Counted from the first letter of the stretch, positions 16,789 to 26,353 are shown. The stretch is DNA of 64,000 nucleotides from Variovorax paradoxus (GCF_018614875.1 NZ_JAGGNW010000014.1:186001-250000); one strand, 5' to 3'. A program made the numbers and translations. Notes: a model not told the origin generated them from the letters alone.

Positions 16789-18080
16789 CGGCCATGGCGC
16801 TGGAGCACTGCGACCTGCTGATCGTCGGCGCGGGCCCTGCCGGCATGGCCGCGGCGGTGGCGGCCGCGCCCAGCGGTGCATCGATCGCCGTGATCGACGA
16901 CAACCCCGCACCGGGCGGGCAGATCTGGCGCGACGGTCCCGGCGCATCGCTGCCCGCAGCCGCGCGCAAATGGCGCGAGGCGCTCGAGCGCCACGCCAAC
17001 ATCCGCGTCTGCAGCGGCACGCGCGTCGTCGCGGTGCCTGCGCGCAACGAGTTGCTGCTCGAAGATGCCGAGCGCGGCTGGCGCATGCAGTGGAAGAAAC
17101 TGATCCTCTGCACCGGCGCGCGCGAGCTGCTGCTGCCGTTTCCGGGCTGGACGCTGCCCGGCGTGACGGGCGCGGGTGGCCTGCAGGCGCTCATCAAGGC
17201 GGGCCTGCCGGTCGAAGGCGAACGTATCGTGATTGCCGGCAGCGGGCCTTTGCTGCTCGCCGCCGCGGCCACTGCGCGGGCAGCGGACGCGAAGGTCGTG
17301 CGCATCGCCGAGCAGGCCGCGTTCGCTGCCGTCGCGGGTTTCGCCGCCAGCCTGCCGCGCTGGCCGGGCAAGGCCGTCCAGGCCATGACGCTGGCCGATC
17401 CGCAGTACCGCACCGCGTCGCGCATCGTCTCGGCGCAGGGTGGCGCGCAGGTCGAATCGGTTCGCCTGCTTCAGGGCGGCCGCGGGGTGGAAATCGACTG
17501 CGACCGCATCGCCTGCGGCTTCGGCCTCACGCCCAACACGCAGCTCGGCCGGATGCTGGGCTGCGCCCTCACGCCCGCGGATGAAAACGGTGCACAGGCG
17601 CTGGCCGTCGATGCGCGCCAAGCCACCAGCCTGCCCGACATCCACGCCGCCGGCGAATGCACAGGCTTCGGCGGCAGCGAACGCGCGCTCGCCCAAGGCA
17701 CCATCGCGGGTTACGCGGCCGTCGGCAACGAGCGCGATGCGAAGCAGCACGAAGGCGAGCGCGCGCGTTGGGACGCCTTCGCTGCGCAACTGCACCGCAG
17801 CTTCGCGCTGGCCCCCGGGATCAAGCAGATGCCCCAGCCCGACACCCTCGTGTGCCGCTGCGAAGACGTGCCCTTCTCGGCGCTCGCGGATTGCAGCGGC
17901 TGGACCGACGCCAAGCTCCATCGCCGCTGCGGCATGGGCGCCTGCCAGGGCCGCGTGTGCGGCGATGCGGCGCAGTTTCTGTTCGGATGGACGCCGCCCG
18001 CACCGCGGCCGCCGCTGTCGCCGGCGCGCATTGCAACGCTGGCCGGCCTCGCGGGCCATGCCGATGTGGACCGACAATGA
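16785..18080 (+). CDS. NAD/FAD-dependent oxidoreductase subunit with C-terminal BFD-like [2Fe-2S] domain
   Basis: Pyridine-nucleotide-disulfide-oxidoreductase-fold flavoprotein of 431 residues. The N-terminal nucleotide motif is LLIVGAGPAGMAAAVAA and a second dinucleotide motif is RIVIAGSGPLLLAAAA. The C-terminal cysteine set VCRCEDVPFS and RRCGMGACQGRVCG (Cys-x-Cys and Cys-x4-Cys) matches the BFD-type iron-sulfur domain of HcnB-like subunits. It is the third subunit of the predicted D-hydroxyproline dehydrogenase. The stop overlaps the regulator start by ATGA, so the regulator is in the same transcript. Confidence 0.88.
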   Translation: MTAMALEHCDLLIVGAGPAGMAAAVAAAPSGASIAVIDDNPAPGGQIWRDGPGASLPAAARKWREALERHANIRVCSGTRVVAVPARNELLLEDAERGWRMQWKKLILCTGARELLLPFPGWTLPGVTGAGGLQALIKAGLPVEGERIVIAGSGPLLLAAAATARAADAKVVRIAEQAAFAAVAGFAASLPRWPGKAVQAMTLADPQYRTASRIVSAQGGAQVESVRLLQGGRGVEIDCDRIACGFGLTPNTQLGRMLGCALTPADENGAQALAVDARQATSLPDIHAAGECTGFGGSERALAQGTIAGYAAVGNERDAKQHEGERARWDAFAAQLHRSFALAPGIKQMPQPDTLVCRCEDVPFSALADCSGWTDAKLHRRCGMGACQGRVCGDAAQFLFGWTPPAPRPPLSPARIATLAGLAGHADVDRQ

Positions 18081-18778
18081 AGCCGAAGCAGCAGCACCAG
18101 AAGAAAACAATGCCCCCCCCGAAGCCCGTGTCCCGCCCCCAGCCCAAGCGACGGGCTGCCGACCTCGCCTACGACGCGATCGAGACGCTGCTTTCCACGC
18201 TGCAGCTGGAGCCCGGCAGCCAGATCGTCGAAGCCGACCTGGCCGAGCGCACCGGCCTCGGTCGCACGCCGGTGCGCGAGGCGCTGATGCGCATGGTGGC
18301 CATCGGCCTCATCGTGCAGCAGCCGCGCCGCGGCTTGCTGGTGTCGGCCATCGACCTGGCCGACCATCTCGACGTGGTCCAGACCCGTCGCGTGCTCGAA
18401 CGGCTGATTGCGGCCTGCTCGGCGCGCCGCGCCACTGCGCTGCAGCGCAAGGAGATCGTGCGCTGCGCCGAGCTGATGGCGAAGGCGGCCCATCGCGGCG
18501 ACCTGAACGACTACATGCAGGCCGACCGCGCGCTCGATTTCGTCAACCACCAGGCGAGCCACAACGATTCGGCGGTGAAGGCGGTGACCCCGCTCATCGT
18601 GCAGTGCCGCCGCTTCTGGTACGCCTACCAGCATGAGGGCGAGATCGTCGAGGGCGCCAATGCGCACCTCGAACTCGCGCAGGGCATCGCCACCGGCGAC
18701 GAGGCGGCCGCCATCGCCGGCGCCAATCGCCTGATGGACTACCTCGAGCTTTTCGCGCGCAAGATCATCGACAAGTAG
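18077..18778 (+). CDS. GntR-family regulator with FCD domain, probable hydroxyproline operon regulator
   Basis: Cytoplasmic transcription factor of 233 residues. After a basic, low-complexity start (about 25 residues rich in Lys, Gln and Pro) comes the winged helix (about 27-95) with IVEADLAERTGLGRTPVREA and a wing QQPRRGLLVS. The FCD effector domain follows to residue 230. It is the last gene of the hydroxyproline operon and translationally coupled to the dehydrogenase subunit. It probably controls the operon in response to hydroxyproline or an intermediate, with the palindromic patch at 12315-12331 as a candidate operator. Confidence 0.88.
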   Translation: MKPKQQHQKKTMPPPKPVSRPQPKRRAADLAYDAIETLLSTLQLEPGSQIVEADLAERTGLGRTPVREALMRMVAIGLIVQQPRRGLLVSAIDLADHLDVVQTRRVLERLIAACSARRATALQRKEIVRCAELMAKAAHRGDLNDYMQADRALDFVNHQASHNDSAVKAVTPLIVQCRRFWYAYQHEGEIVEGANAHLELAQGIATGDEAAAIAGANRLMDYLELFARKIIDK

Positions 18779-18823
18779 CCCGAAGGGGCTGGCGCAAGCG
18801 CACGGCGCACGGCAGGCCGCGCC

Positions 18824-19144
18824 TCAATCCCCGGCCGGCGCCGGCTCGGATCCGGGCCAGCCCAGCAGCTCGGCCAGCCGCTGCACGATCCAGCCGGCCT
18901 CGGCCGCCGACACGCCCGCTTCGGGCGCCGCCAGCCCGGCATGGATGCGCCGCAGGATCTCGCTTTCGACCGGCACCTCGGTGTGGTGCTGGATCTGCGC
19001 ATGGCCGACGAGGTGGCTGGCAAGGTCCTCGCAGATCTCGTAGCGATCGCGCACCACATCGATCGGTTCGCGCAGGCGCTGGCGCGCGTCGCTGTAGACC
19101 GCGAAGAACGAGGGCGGAATGAAGATCTGGTTGTCGTCGGACAT
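18824..19144 (-). CDS. Conserved hypothetical protein, 106 residues
   Basis: Small soluble acidic-to-neutral protein with no recognised domain. It begins MSDDNQIFIPPSFFAVYSD and has a helical middle (YEICEDLASHLVGHAQI, EVPVESEILRRIHAGL) without signal peptide, membrane segment or cysteine. GC-rich codon use matches its neighbours, so it is probably a real chromosomal gene. It is convergent with the hydroxyproline operon. I do not recognise a function. Confidence 0.7.
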   Translation of the reverse strand: MSDDNQIFIPPSFFAVYSDARQRLREPIDVVRDRYEICEDLASHLVGHAQIQHHTEVPVESEILRRIHAGLAAPEAGVSAAEAGWIVQRLAELLGWPGSEPAPAGD

Positions 19145-19229
19145 GGCGGCTTTGTTTGTGGCTGGCCCAATGACAAAACGCGCCCGGGGGCGCGTTCGTC
19201 GTGGCTCTGGAACGAGCCGTGGGGTTGGA

Positions 19230-19400
19230 TCAGCCGCCCTTGGTGGGGCGCTTGCCCGGGTTCTTCTTGCTGCGCGTGGCGGTGCCGCGCTCGAGGCTGA
19301 TCTTCTGGCCACCACCGGTGCGAGGTGCGGTGTAGCCGGGCATGGGAATCGGCTTCGGGCTGGCAAGACGGTCGGCTTCGGTACGGATTTTCTTGGGCAT
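19230..19400 (-). CDS. Small basic hypothetical protein, 56 residues
   Basis: Very short, strongly basic and glycine/proline-rich protein (MPKKIRTEADRLASPKPIPM at the start, TRSKKNPGKRPTKGG at the end). There is no membrane or export signal. The charge and size resemble nucleic-acid- or ribosome-associated small proteins, but no family is recognised. It lies downstream of dbpA on the same strand, about 96 bp after its stop. Existence is supported by codon pattern only. Confidence 0.55.
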   Translation of the reverse strand: MPKKIRTEADRLASPKPIPMPGYTAPRTGGGQKISLERGTATRSKKNPGKRPTKGG

Positions 19401-19496
19401 GGAAAGCTCGGATAAAAAAGATGTTCGACCCTCAATTAGGCCACATCGGCAGATTTCACATGCCAAGAGGCGAAACGGCGGGCCATGGGAGGGGTG

Positions 19497-20948
<1,452 letters not shown>

Positions 20949-20983
20949 CGTTCAGCAGCCGGGAGCCGTAGAGCCGAAGAAGC

Positions 20984-21031
20984 GCAAAAAACAAAAGCCT
21001 TGCCGACGCCCTTCGCGGGGCGCCGCAAGGC
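20984..21031 (-). terminator. Rho-independent terminator after infA
   Basis: Read on the minus strand, GCCTTGC...GCAAGGC arms (outer limits 20997-21031) enclose an inner GC-rich stem and are followed by TTTTGTTTTTT. The hairpin begins about 18 bp past the IF-1 stop, so infA ends here and dbpA has its own promoter. Confidence 0.85.
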
Positions 21032-21048
21032 CTTCAGTTCCTCGCGGA

Positions 21049-21315
21049 TCAGCGGCGAGGTGAGTTGTTGCCACCGGTCGGCGGCGGACCGCGACGTTCC
21101 AGGTGGCGGAAGGTGATACGGCCCTTGGTCAGGTCGTAAGGCGAGAGTTCGAGCGACACCTTGTCACCCGCCAGGATGCGGATGTGGTGCTTGCGCATCT
21201 TGCCGCCGCTGTAGGCGATCAGCTGATGGCCGTTGTCGAGCGTCACGCGGTAGCGCGAGTCGGGCAGGACTTCGGTCACTGCGCCGTTCATTTCGATCAG
21301 TTCTTCCTTGGGCAT
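21049..21315 (-). CDS. infA: Translation initiation factor IF-1, extended paralogue
   Basis: OB-fold ribosome-binding initiation factor; 88 residues versus the usual 72. The core is canonical ([60 protein letters not shown]). The extra C-terminal tail is rich in Arg, Gly and Pro ([15 protein letters not shown]). Burkholderiales often carry two IF-1 genes, one in the ribosomal protein cluster and one like this, sited alone. It is followed by a strong terminator. The longer tail may add RNA affinity, by inference. Confidence 0.93.
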   Translation of the reverse strand: MPKEELIEMNGAVTEVLPDSRYRVTLDNGHQLIAYSGGKMRKHHIRILAGDKVSLELSPYDLTKGRITFRHLERRGPPPTGGNNSPRR

Positions 21316-21372
21316 GTGTGATTACCTCTGACTTGTTCGATGTGTGTTGGATATGAAGATGGCGTAATTGTT

Positions 21373-21774
21373 TCAGCCTGCGCAAGCAAGCGCGAGCGGG
21401 GCAACGCTGAGAGGGCTGCTGCGTTCGCGCACCCAGCAAAGGCCCTGGTCGATGGCGTAGCGCACCGCGGCGCCATGGCTGGCAAAGCGCGGCGTGAAAC
21501 GCATCACGCGGTCGTGCATGCCGCTGCCCCGGCCGGAGCGGATCGAGACGGAAGCGGCAAAATTGCCGTCGTCCTGGTGGCGAATGAGCGGGGAAACTAG
21601 GTACTTGCCCACCGCGATACTGTGTTGAATGATGTCCATGAAGCCTTGGCACTCTGCGCGAAAAGTGTGCGCAAAATGCCGAAAAAATGATTGAAAACGG
21701 GCGTGGGCCAGCCAGAACGGCGCGGCGGACGCGCTATTCGCTTCAACAAGAACGAAGGCAGTGGTGGCAATCAT
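21373..21774 (-). CDS. Conserved hypothetical protein upstream of infA (start uncertain)
   Basis: Open frame for up to 133 residues; an internal ATG at 21639 would give 88 residues (beginning MDIIQHSIAVGKYLVSPLI). The shorter form has AAGG just ahead and GC-rich codon use. The first 44 codons of the long form are richer in A/T at third positions, so the shorter start may be correct. No domain is recognised; the central MHDRVMRFTPRFASHGAAVR is the most protein-like stretch. The gene lies 57 bp before infA on the same strand and may share its transcript. The remaining 250-390 bp up to 22027 hold only a possible promoter. Confidence 0.55.
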   Translation of the reverse strand: MIATTAFVLVEANSASAAPFWLAHARFQSFFRHFAHTFRAECQGFMDIIQHSIAVGKYLVSPLIRHQDDGNFAASVSIRSGRGSGMHDRVMRFTPRFASHGAAVRYAIDQGLCWVRERSSPLSVAPLALACAG

Positions 21775-21909
21775 GGGCGCCCGGTCTGGCGCTCCAACAC
21801 ACTGTGAAGCCGGCTTGAAAGAAAGAGGCCTGAAAAATCCAAGGGACGGTGCAGGTCAGCCGGCGTAATGACGAAAAGTGCTTCGTCGTGGTATCGAAAC
21901 GAACCCGAC

Positions 21910-21915
21910 ATTATA
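21910..21915 (-). promoter_or_regulatory. Consensus -10 box of a possible promoter for the 21774-infA unit
   Basis: A perfect TATAAT on the minus strand in an otherwise GC-rich stretch. No good -35 hexamer is found at 16-18 bp, so the assignment rests on the -10 and on its position before the two genes. A leader of about 130 to 260 nt would result, depending on the start used. Confidence 0.35.
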
Positions 21916-22027
21916 GCCCGCGGGGCATGACAGTTGCTTGTCTTTAAAACAACGTCTGGTTGAATCCGGCATCAAATACCCGCCGGACAGGCATTTGACG
22001 CTATCAAACATATAGCGACAAGGCGCG

Positions 22028-23083
22028 TCAATCGATCCCGAGCATCCGCTTGTTCGCGGCCACGTCCACGCCGCCCGCCGCAAAATCGTCGAAGGCGCGC
22101 TCGGCCACGCGGATGATGTGCTCGGCAATGAAGGCCGCGCCCTCGCGTGCGCCGTCTTCGGGGTGCTTGATGCAGCATTCCCATTCGAGCACCGCCCAGC
22201 CCGGGAAGTCGTACTGCGCCATCTTCGAGAAGATCGCCTTGAAATTCACCTGGCCGTCGCCCAGCGAGCGGAAGCGCCCCGCGCGGTTGATCCAGCTCTG
22301 GAAGCCGCCGTACACGCCCTGCTTGCCCGTTGGGTTGAACTCGGCGTCCTTCACGTGAAAGATCTTGATGCGCTCGTGGTAGTGGTCGATGTAGGCCAGG
22401 TAGTCGAGCTGCTGCAGCATGAAGTGGCTCGGGTCGTACAGCAGGCAGGCGCGCGGATGGTTGTTCACGCGCTCCAAAAACATCTCGTAGCTCACGCCGT
22501 CGTGCAGGTCTTCGCCGGGGTGGATCTCGTAGCCCACGTCCACGCCCGCCGCGTCGAAGGCATCGAGGATCGGGCGCCAGCGGCGCGCCAGTTCGTCGAA
22601 GGCTTCCTCGATAAGCCCCGGCGGGCGCGGCGGCCACGAATAGAGATATGGCCAGGCCAGCGCGCCCGAGAAGGTGGCGTGCGCCGTGAGCCCCAGGTTG
22701 GCCGAGGCCTTGGCCGCGAAGTGCAACTGCTGCACCGCCCATTGCTGGCGCCGCACCGGATCGCCGCGCACCTCGGGCGCCGCAAAGCCGTCGAAGCCCG
22801 CGTCGTAGGCCGGGTGCACCGCGACCAGCTGGCCTTGCAGATGGGTCGACAGCTCGGTGATCTGGAGCCCGTGCTTCGCCAGCGTGCCCTTGACCTCGTC
22901 GCAGTAGGTCTTGCTCTCGGCGGCCTTTTTCAGGTCGAACAGGCGCGCGTCCCAGCTCGGGATCTGCACGCCCCTGTAGCCCAGCCCGGCGGCCCAGCCG
23001 GCAATGGCGTCGAGCGAGTTGAACGGGGCTTCGTCCCCGGCGAACTGCGCCAGAAATATGGCCGGGCCCTTGATCGTCTTCAT
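22028..23083 (-). CDS. Sugar phosphate isomerase/epimerase family protein (xylose-isomerase-like TIM barrel)
   Basis: Predicted cytoplasmic TIM-barrel enzyme, 351 residues. Metal-ligand-type segments are VGYEIHPGEDLHDG, CLLYDPSHFMLQQLDY, RIKIFHVKDAEF and AVLEWECCIKHPEDG, the usual Glu/Asp/His/Glu pattern of the AP-endonuclease-2 superfamily. Such proteins isomerise or dehydrate sugars, inositol derivatives or hydroxyacids. It is divergent from the amidotransferase-like gene at 23169 with about 85 bp between. No substrate is deducible. Confidence 0.83.
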   Translation of the reverse strand: MKTIKGPAIFLAQFAGDEAPFNSLDAIAGWAAGLGYRGVQIPSWDARLFDLKKAAESKTYCDEVKGTLAKHGLQITELSTHLQGQLVAVHPAYDAGFDGFAAPEVRGDPVRRQQWAVQQLHFAAKASANLGLTAHATFSGALAWPYLYSWPPRPPGLIEEAFDELARRWRPILDAFDAAGVDVGYEIHPGEDLHDGVSYEMFLERVNNHPRACLLYDPSHFMLQQLDYLAYIDHYHERIKIFHVKDAEFNPTGKQGVYGGFQSWINRAGRFRSLGDGQVNFKAIFSKMAQYDFPGWAVLEWECCIKHPEDGAREGAAFIAEHIIRVAERAFDDFAAGGVDVAANKRMLGID

Positions 23084-23168
23084 GGCTTGTCTTCCTTCTT
23101 GGTCGTGGCGGCGTTGAAAGCATACTTGGCGTTTCGTCCGACCCCGTGCGAGAGGCCAAAGCGCCACA

Positions 23169-24101
23169 ATGGACTTTCCTTTCCGCACAGCACGCCCTGC
23201 TCGTCCCGCGATGCCGCAACCTGTTTCCGCTCGGCTGAAGATCGGTTTGTCTGCCTGCTTTTCCCATGCCGATCCGGCGCGTTCGCTGTTCACCAACAAG
23301 ACGCTGCAGTACGTCGAGCAGTCCATCGCGCACTGGCTCATGTCGGCCGGTGCCATGGTGGTGATGGTGCCCTGCCCCACGGGCGAAACCGCGCGCGGCG
23401 ACACCGAGCTCTCGCACTACGCCGAATGGCTCGACGGCGTCGTGATGCACGGCGGCGCCGACGTCTGGCCCGGCAGCTACGGCGAGGAGCCGCTCAAGGA
23501 CGCATGGGTGGGCGACCGCATCCGCGACCTCTACGACCTGGCGCTGGTCGAGGCCTTCGAACAGGCCGGCAAGCCCATCTTCGGCGTCTGCCGCGGGCTG
23601 CAGCTGATCAACGTGGCCTTCGGCGGCACGCTCTACCAGGACATCGAGGCGCAGCACAACCACCCTCAAACCGTGCGGCACCGCGACCCGGTCACCTACG
23701 ACCAGAATTTTCACCAGATCGAGATCGTGGAGGGCACGCGCCTGGCCAGGCTCTACCCCGAGGTGAAGACCGCCAAGGTCAACAGCATCCACCATCAGGG
23801 TGTGAAAGACCTTGCGCCGGGTTTCGAGATCGAGGCCTGGAGCCTGCCCGACCGCGTGCCCGAGGCCATCCGCCGCAGCGCCGACAAGGGCCGCAGCTAC
23901 ATCGCCGCCACGCAGTGGCACCCCGAATTCCACAAGTACGGCAGCACCGAGACGGTGGACGACACGCCGATCCTGCACGACTTTCTCTGGGCCTGCGCCA
24001 CCGCGAAGGTCGCGCCGCGTACCGTGCCGGATGCAGGAGGGCACGGCCGGATCCGCGACCGCGCGGCGCGGGTGCTGCGCCAGGCGCTGCTGCGGCGCTG
24101 A
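23169..24101 (+). CDS. Class I glutamine-amidotransferase-like hydrolase (PuuD/gamma-glutamyl-GABA hydrolase family)
   Basis: Peptidase C26-family hydrolase of 310 residues. The nucleophile is Cys141 in PIFGVCRGLQLINV, and the partner His/Glu lie in ATQWHPEFHKYG; VMHGGADVWPGSYGE is the oxyanion-side loop. Relatives cleave gamma-glutamyl-gamma-aminobutyrate in putrescine breakdown or other gamma-glutamyl compounds. No other gamma-glutamylation gene is nearby, so the substrate is open. The ATG at 23169 follows GAGAGG; a downstream ATG at 23211 is an alternative that loses no conserved part. Confidence 0.85.
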   Translation: MDFPFRTARPARPAMPQPVSARLKIGLSACFSHADPARSLFTNKTLQYVEQSIAHWLMSAGAMVVMVPCPTGETARGDTELSHYAEWLDGVVMHGGADVWPGSYGEEPLKDAWVGDRIRDLYDLALVEAFEQAGKPIFGVCRGLQLINVAFGGTLYQDIEAQHNHPQTVRHRDPVTYDQNFHQIEIVEGTRLARLYPEVKTAKVNSIHHQGVKDLAPGFEIEAWSLPDRVPEAIRRSADKGRSYIAATQWHPEFHKYGSTETVDDTPILHDFLWACATAKVAPRTVPDAGGHGRIRDRAARVLRQALLRR

Positions 24102-24114
24102 CGGGCAGACCGGC

Positions 24115-24291
24115 CTAGCGCCGGTCGGAACGGTTCGTGCTGCCGCTGACGCCGGCATCGATGGTGCCGAACACCGTGACGCCGCTGCCCGATGACACGG
24201 TGCCGCGGTCGCCTGCCGACCCGGTGCCGGCGCATCCCGCCGCCAGGGCGCCCATCGCGATGGCAAGAACAGCTGCAATGAATGGCTTCAC
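24115..24291 (-). CDS. Small lipoprotein, 58 residues, GTG start
   Basis: A short frame with a good AGGAG seven bases before a GTG start at 24291. The product starts VKPFIAAVLAIAMGALAAGC, a signal peptide with lipobox LAAGC, so it should be lipidated at Cys20 and anchored on a membrane facing the periplasm. The mature 39 residues are Gly/Ser/Thr-rich (SSGSGVTVFGTIDAGVSG) without a known domain. It is convergent with the preceding hydrolase. The function is unknown. Confidence 0.7.
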   Translation of the reverse strand: MKPFIAAVLAIAMGALAAGCAGTGSAGDRGTVSSGSGVTVFGTIDAGVSGSTNRSDRR

Positions 24292-24385
24292 GGAAAACTC
24301 CTGGCAATGGTGAGACTTGCGGCCACTATAGGCCGGCGCTCTTGCGGCCCTGTCACAACAAACCCGCGGGCGGCAGGGTTGTCGG

Positions 24386-25258
24386 TCAGCGCGGATCGGT
24401 GGCCAGCAGCATCGCCACCATCGACTGCAGGTCCTGCCGCAGCCGCGCCGCGCCCGCCTCGTCGAGCGCCAGCGTGGCCTCGTCCATGTAGAGCTTGCGG
24501 TTGACCTCGACCTGGATGCTGTGCCGGTGCCCGGCGGGACGGCCATGCCGGCGCACCAGCTCCACGCCCTTGTAGGGATGGTTGTAGTCCACGCTGTAGC
24601 CGCGCTCGCGCAGGTGCTCGCAGATCCTTTGCGACAGCGCCGGATCGGCGGTGCTGCCGTCGCGGTCGCCGATCACGAAGTCCGCATGCACGAGGCCCGG
24701 AAAGTCGGTGGCATGGCTGCCCGCAATCGCCGGCATCGAGTGGCAGTTGATGTGGATGCCGTAGCCGTGCCGCGCGTGCGCCGCGTCGATGGCCTCGGCC
24801 ACCGCCGCGTGGTACGGGCGCCAGCAGTTGTCGATGCGCCCGCGCACCTCGTCCACGGTGAGCAGGCGGTCGTAGATCGGCAGCCCCTCGTCGGTGAGCT
24901 TCCAGACCAGGCCCTTGCCGAGCCGCACCTTGGAAAGCACGCGCGGGTCGGTCGACAGCGGCCCGGTCCACGGGCCGTCGAGCAGCGCGGTGTCCAGCTC
25001 GGTGGTGTCGCGGTTCGCGTCCAGGTAGCTGCGCGGAAAGTGCGCCTCGATCCAGGCCGCGCCCATGGCGGGCGCAAAGGCATAGAGCTTCTCGACGTGC
25101 GTGTCCTCGGCCCGGCGCAGCGTGGCCAGGTCGCACACCGGCCGGAAGTCCTCGGGGTAGACGGTGCCGCTGTGCGGAGAGTCCAGCACCAGCGGCGTGT
25201 GCCCGGCGACGCTCGTCACCTGGGCGCGGGTTTGGATCAGTTTCAAGACAGGATGCAT
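24386..25258 (-). CDS. N-formylglutamate amidohydrolase family protein
   Basis: Predicted zinc hydrolase of 290 residues. Family motifs include PLVLDSPHSGTVYPEDF near the N-terminus, LDANRDTTELD, and GIHINCHSMPAIAG with likely metal-binding His. The enzyme of histidine degradation (HutG) converts N-formylglutamate to glutamate and formate, but members of this family also act outside the hut pathway and no hut gene is here. It follows the Bug gene by 17 bp on the same strand, so they are probably co-transcribed and the Bug protein may bind its substrate. Confidence 0.87.
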   Translation of the reverse strand: MHPVLKLIQTRAQVTSVAGHTPLVLDSPHSGTVYPEDFRPVCDLATLRRAEDTHVEKLYAFAPAMGAAWIEAHFPRSYLDANRDTTELDTALLDGPWTGPLSTDPRVLSKVRLGKGLVWKLTDEGLPIYDRLLTVDEVRGRIDNCWRPYHAAVAEAIDAAHARHGYGIHINCHSMPAIAGSHATDFPGLVHADFVIGDRDGSTADPALSQRICEHLRERGYSVDYNHPYKGVELVRRHGRPAGHRHSIQVEVNRKLYMDEATLALDEAGAARLRQDLQSMVAMLLATDPR

Positions 25259-25275
25259 AGGCAGAGGCAGGCGGG

Positions 25276-26241
25276 TCAATCCAATCGGATGCGGGCGAAG
25301 GCGGCCACTTTTTTCATCTTCTCGATCTCGCTGTCGATCTGCTTCGCGAACTCGGCCGGCGTGGTGCCCGACGCATAGAGCCCCTGCAGCGCCAGCCGCT
25401 CGCGCACCGTGCTGTCCTTCAGCGCGGTGGCCACGGCCTGCTGCATGCGCAGCGCGATGTCGGCCGGCGTGCCGGCGGGCGCCACCAATCCGAACCACGA
25501 CGGATCGTTGTTGGCCGGGTAGCCGAGCTCACGATACGTCGGCACTTCGGGCAGCACGTCGAGCCGGCTGCTCCAGGACACGGCCAGCGCCTTCAGCTTG
25601 CCCGCCTTCACATGCGGCAGCGAAGAGGCCACCTGGTCGAAGTACACCGGCACCTCGCCCGCGAGCACGTCGTTGATGGCCGGGCCCGCACCGCGATAGG
25701 GGATGTGCACCATCGAGGTTCCGGTGCTGCTCTTGAAGAGTTCGCCCCACATGTGGCCGATGGTGCCGTTGCCCGGCGATGCGTACGACACCTTGCCCGG
25801 ATTGGCCTTCAGGTATTTCACGAGTTCCGCGAAGCTGTTCACCGGCAGCACCCGCGGGTTGATGACGACCACGCCCGGCGCCTTCACCAGTTCGGTCACG
25901 GCGACGAAGCCCTTGACCGGGTCGTAGGGCAGCTTCTGGTAGACGGCCGGGTTCACGCCGTGCGTGGAGAGCGTGGCCACGCCGAAGGAGAGGCCGTCCG
26001 GCGCGGAGCGCGCCACTTCGGCCATGCCGATGGAGCCGCCGGCTCCGGCGCGGTTGTCGATGACCACGGGCTGCTGGAGGATCTTGGCCAGCGGCTCCGA
26101 CAGCACGCGCGCCGTGATGTCGGTGGCGCCGCCGGGCGGGAAGGGCACGATCATGCGGATCGGCTTGCCTTGCTGGGCAAAAGATATTCCAGGAGCGACA
26201 GAAACAGCGGCCAGGGCGGAAAGAAGATGACGACGTTGCAT
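25276..26241 (-). CDS. Bug-family tripartite tricarboxylate transporter substrate-binding protein
   Basis: Periplasmic solute-binding protein of 321 residues. The signal peptide is MQRRHLLSALAAVSVAPGI with cleavage after SFAQ; the mature start KPIRMIVPFPPGGATDITAR is the classical Bug pattern, with DNRAGAGGSIGM and the second loop SYASPGNGTIGHMWGELF. The ATG at 26241 is preferred over upstream ATGs because the signal peptide then has normal length. It is divergent from the LysR gene at 26354 and co-oriented with the amidohydrolase, so a substrate-induced regulon is likely. Confidence 0.88.
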   Translation of the reverse strand: MQRRHLLSALAAVSVAPGISFAQQGKPIRMIVPFPPGGATDITARVLSEPLAKILQQPVVIDNRAGAGGSIGMAEVARSAPDGLSFGVATLSTHGVNPAVYQKLPYDPVKGFVAVTELVKAPGVVVINPRVLPVNSFAELVKYLKANPGKVSYASPGNGTIGHMWGELFKSSTGTSMVHIPYRGAGPAINDVLAGEVPVYFDQVASSLPHVKAGKLKALAVSWSSRLDVLPEVPTYRELGYPANNDPSWFGLVAPAGTPADIALRMQQAVATALKDSTVRERLALQGLYASGTTPAEFAKQIDSEIEKMKKVAAFARIRLD

Positions 26242-26315
26242 GGGGGTTTTTCCAATGAGACGGAAGTAATGAAGCAAGAGCTGCTGCATTGCTTAAAGCA
26301 AAGGATAGACCAGCT

Positions 26316-26336
26316 AACATTCTGATCTGGAATGTT
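26316..26336. promoter_or_regulatory. LysR-type inverted repeat between divergent genes
   Basis: Perfect 7-bp arms AACATTC (26316-26322) and GAATGTT (26330-26336) around a 7-bp spacer, which also satisfies the T-N11-A rule of LysR regulators. The site lies 18 bp before the LysR start and about 75 bp before the divergent Bug start, suited to autoregulation and activation of the Bug operon. Confidence 0.6.
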
Positions 26337-26353
26337 TTAATGGGCATCCAGCC

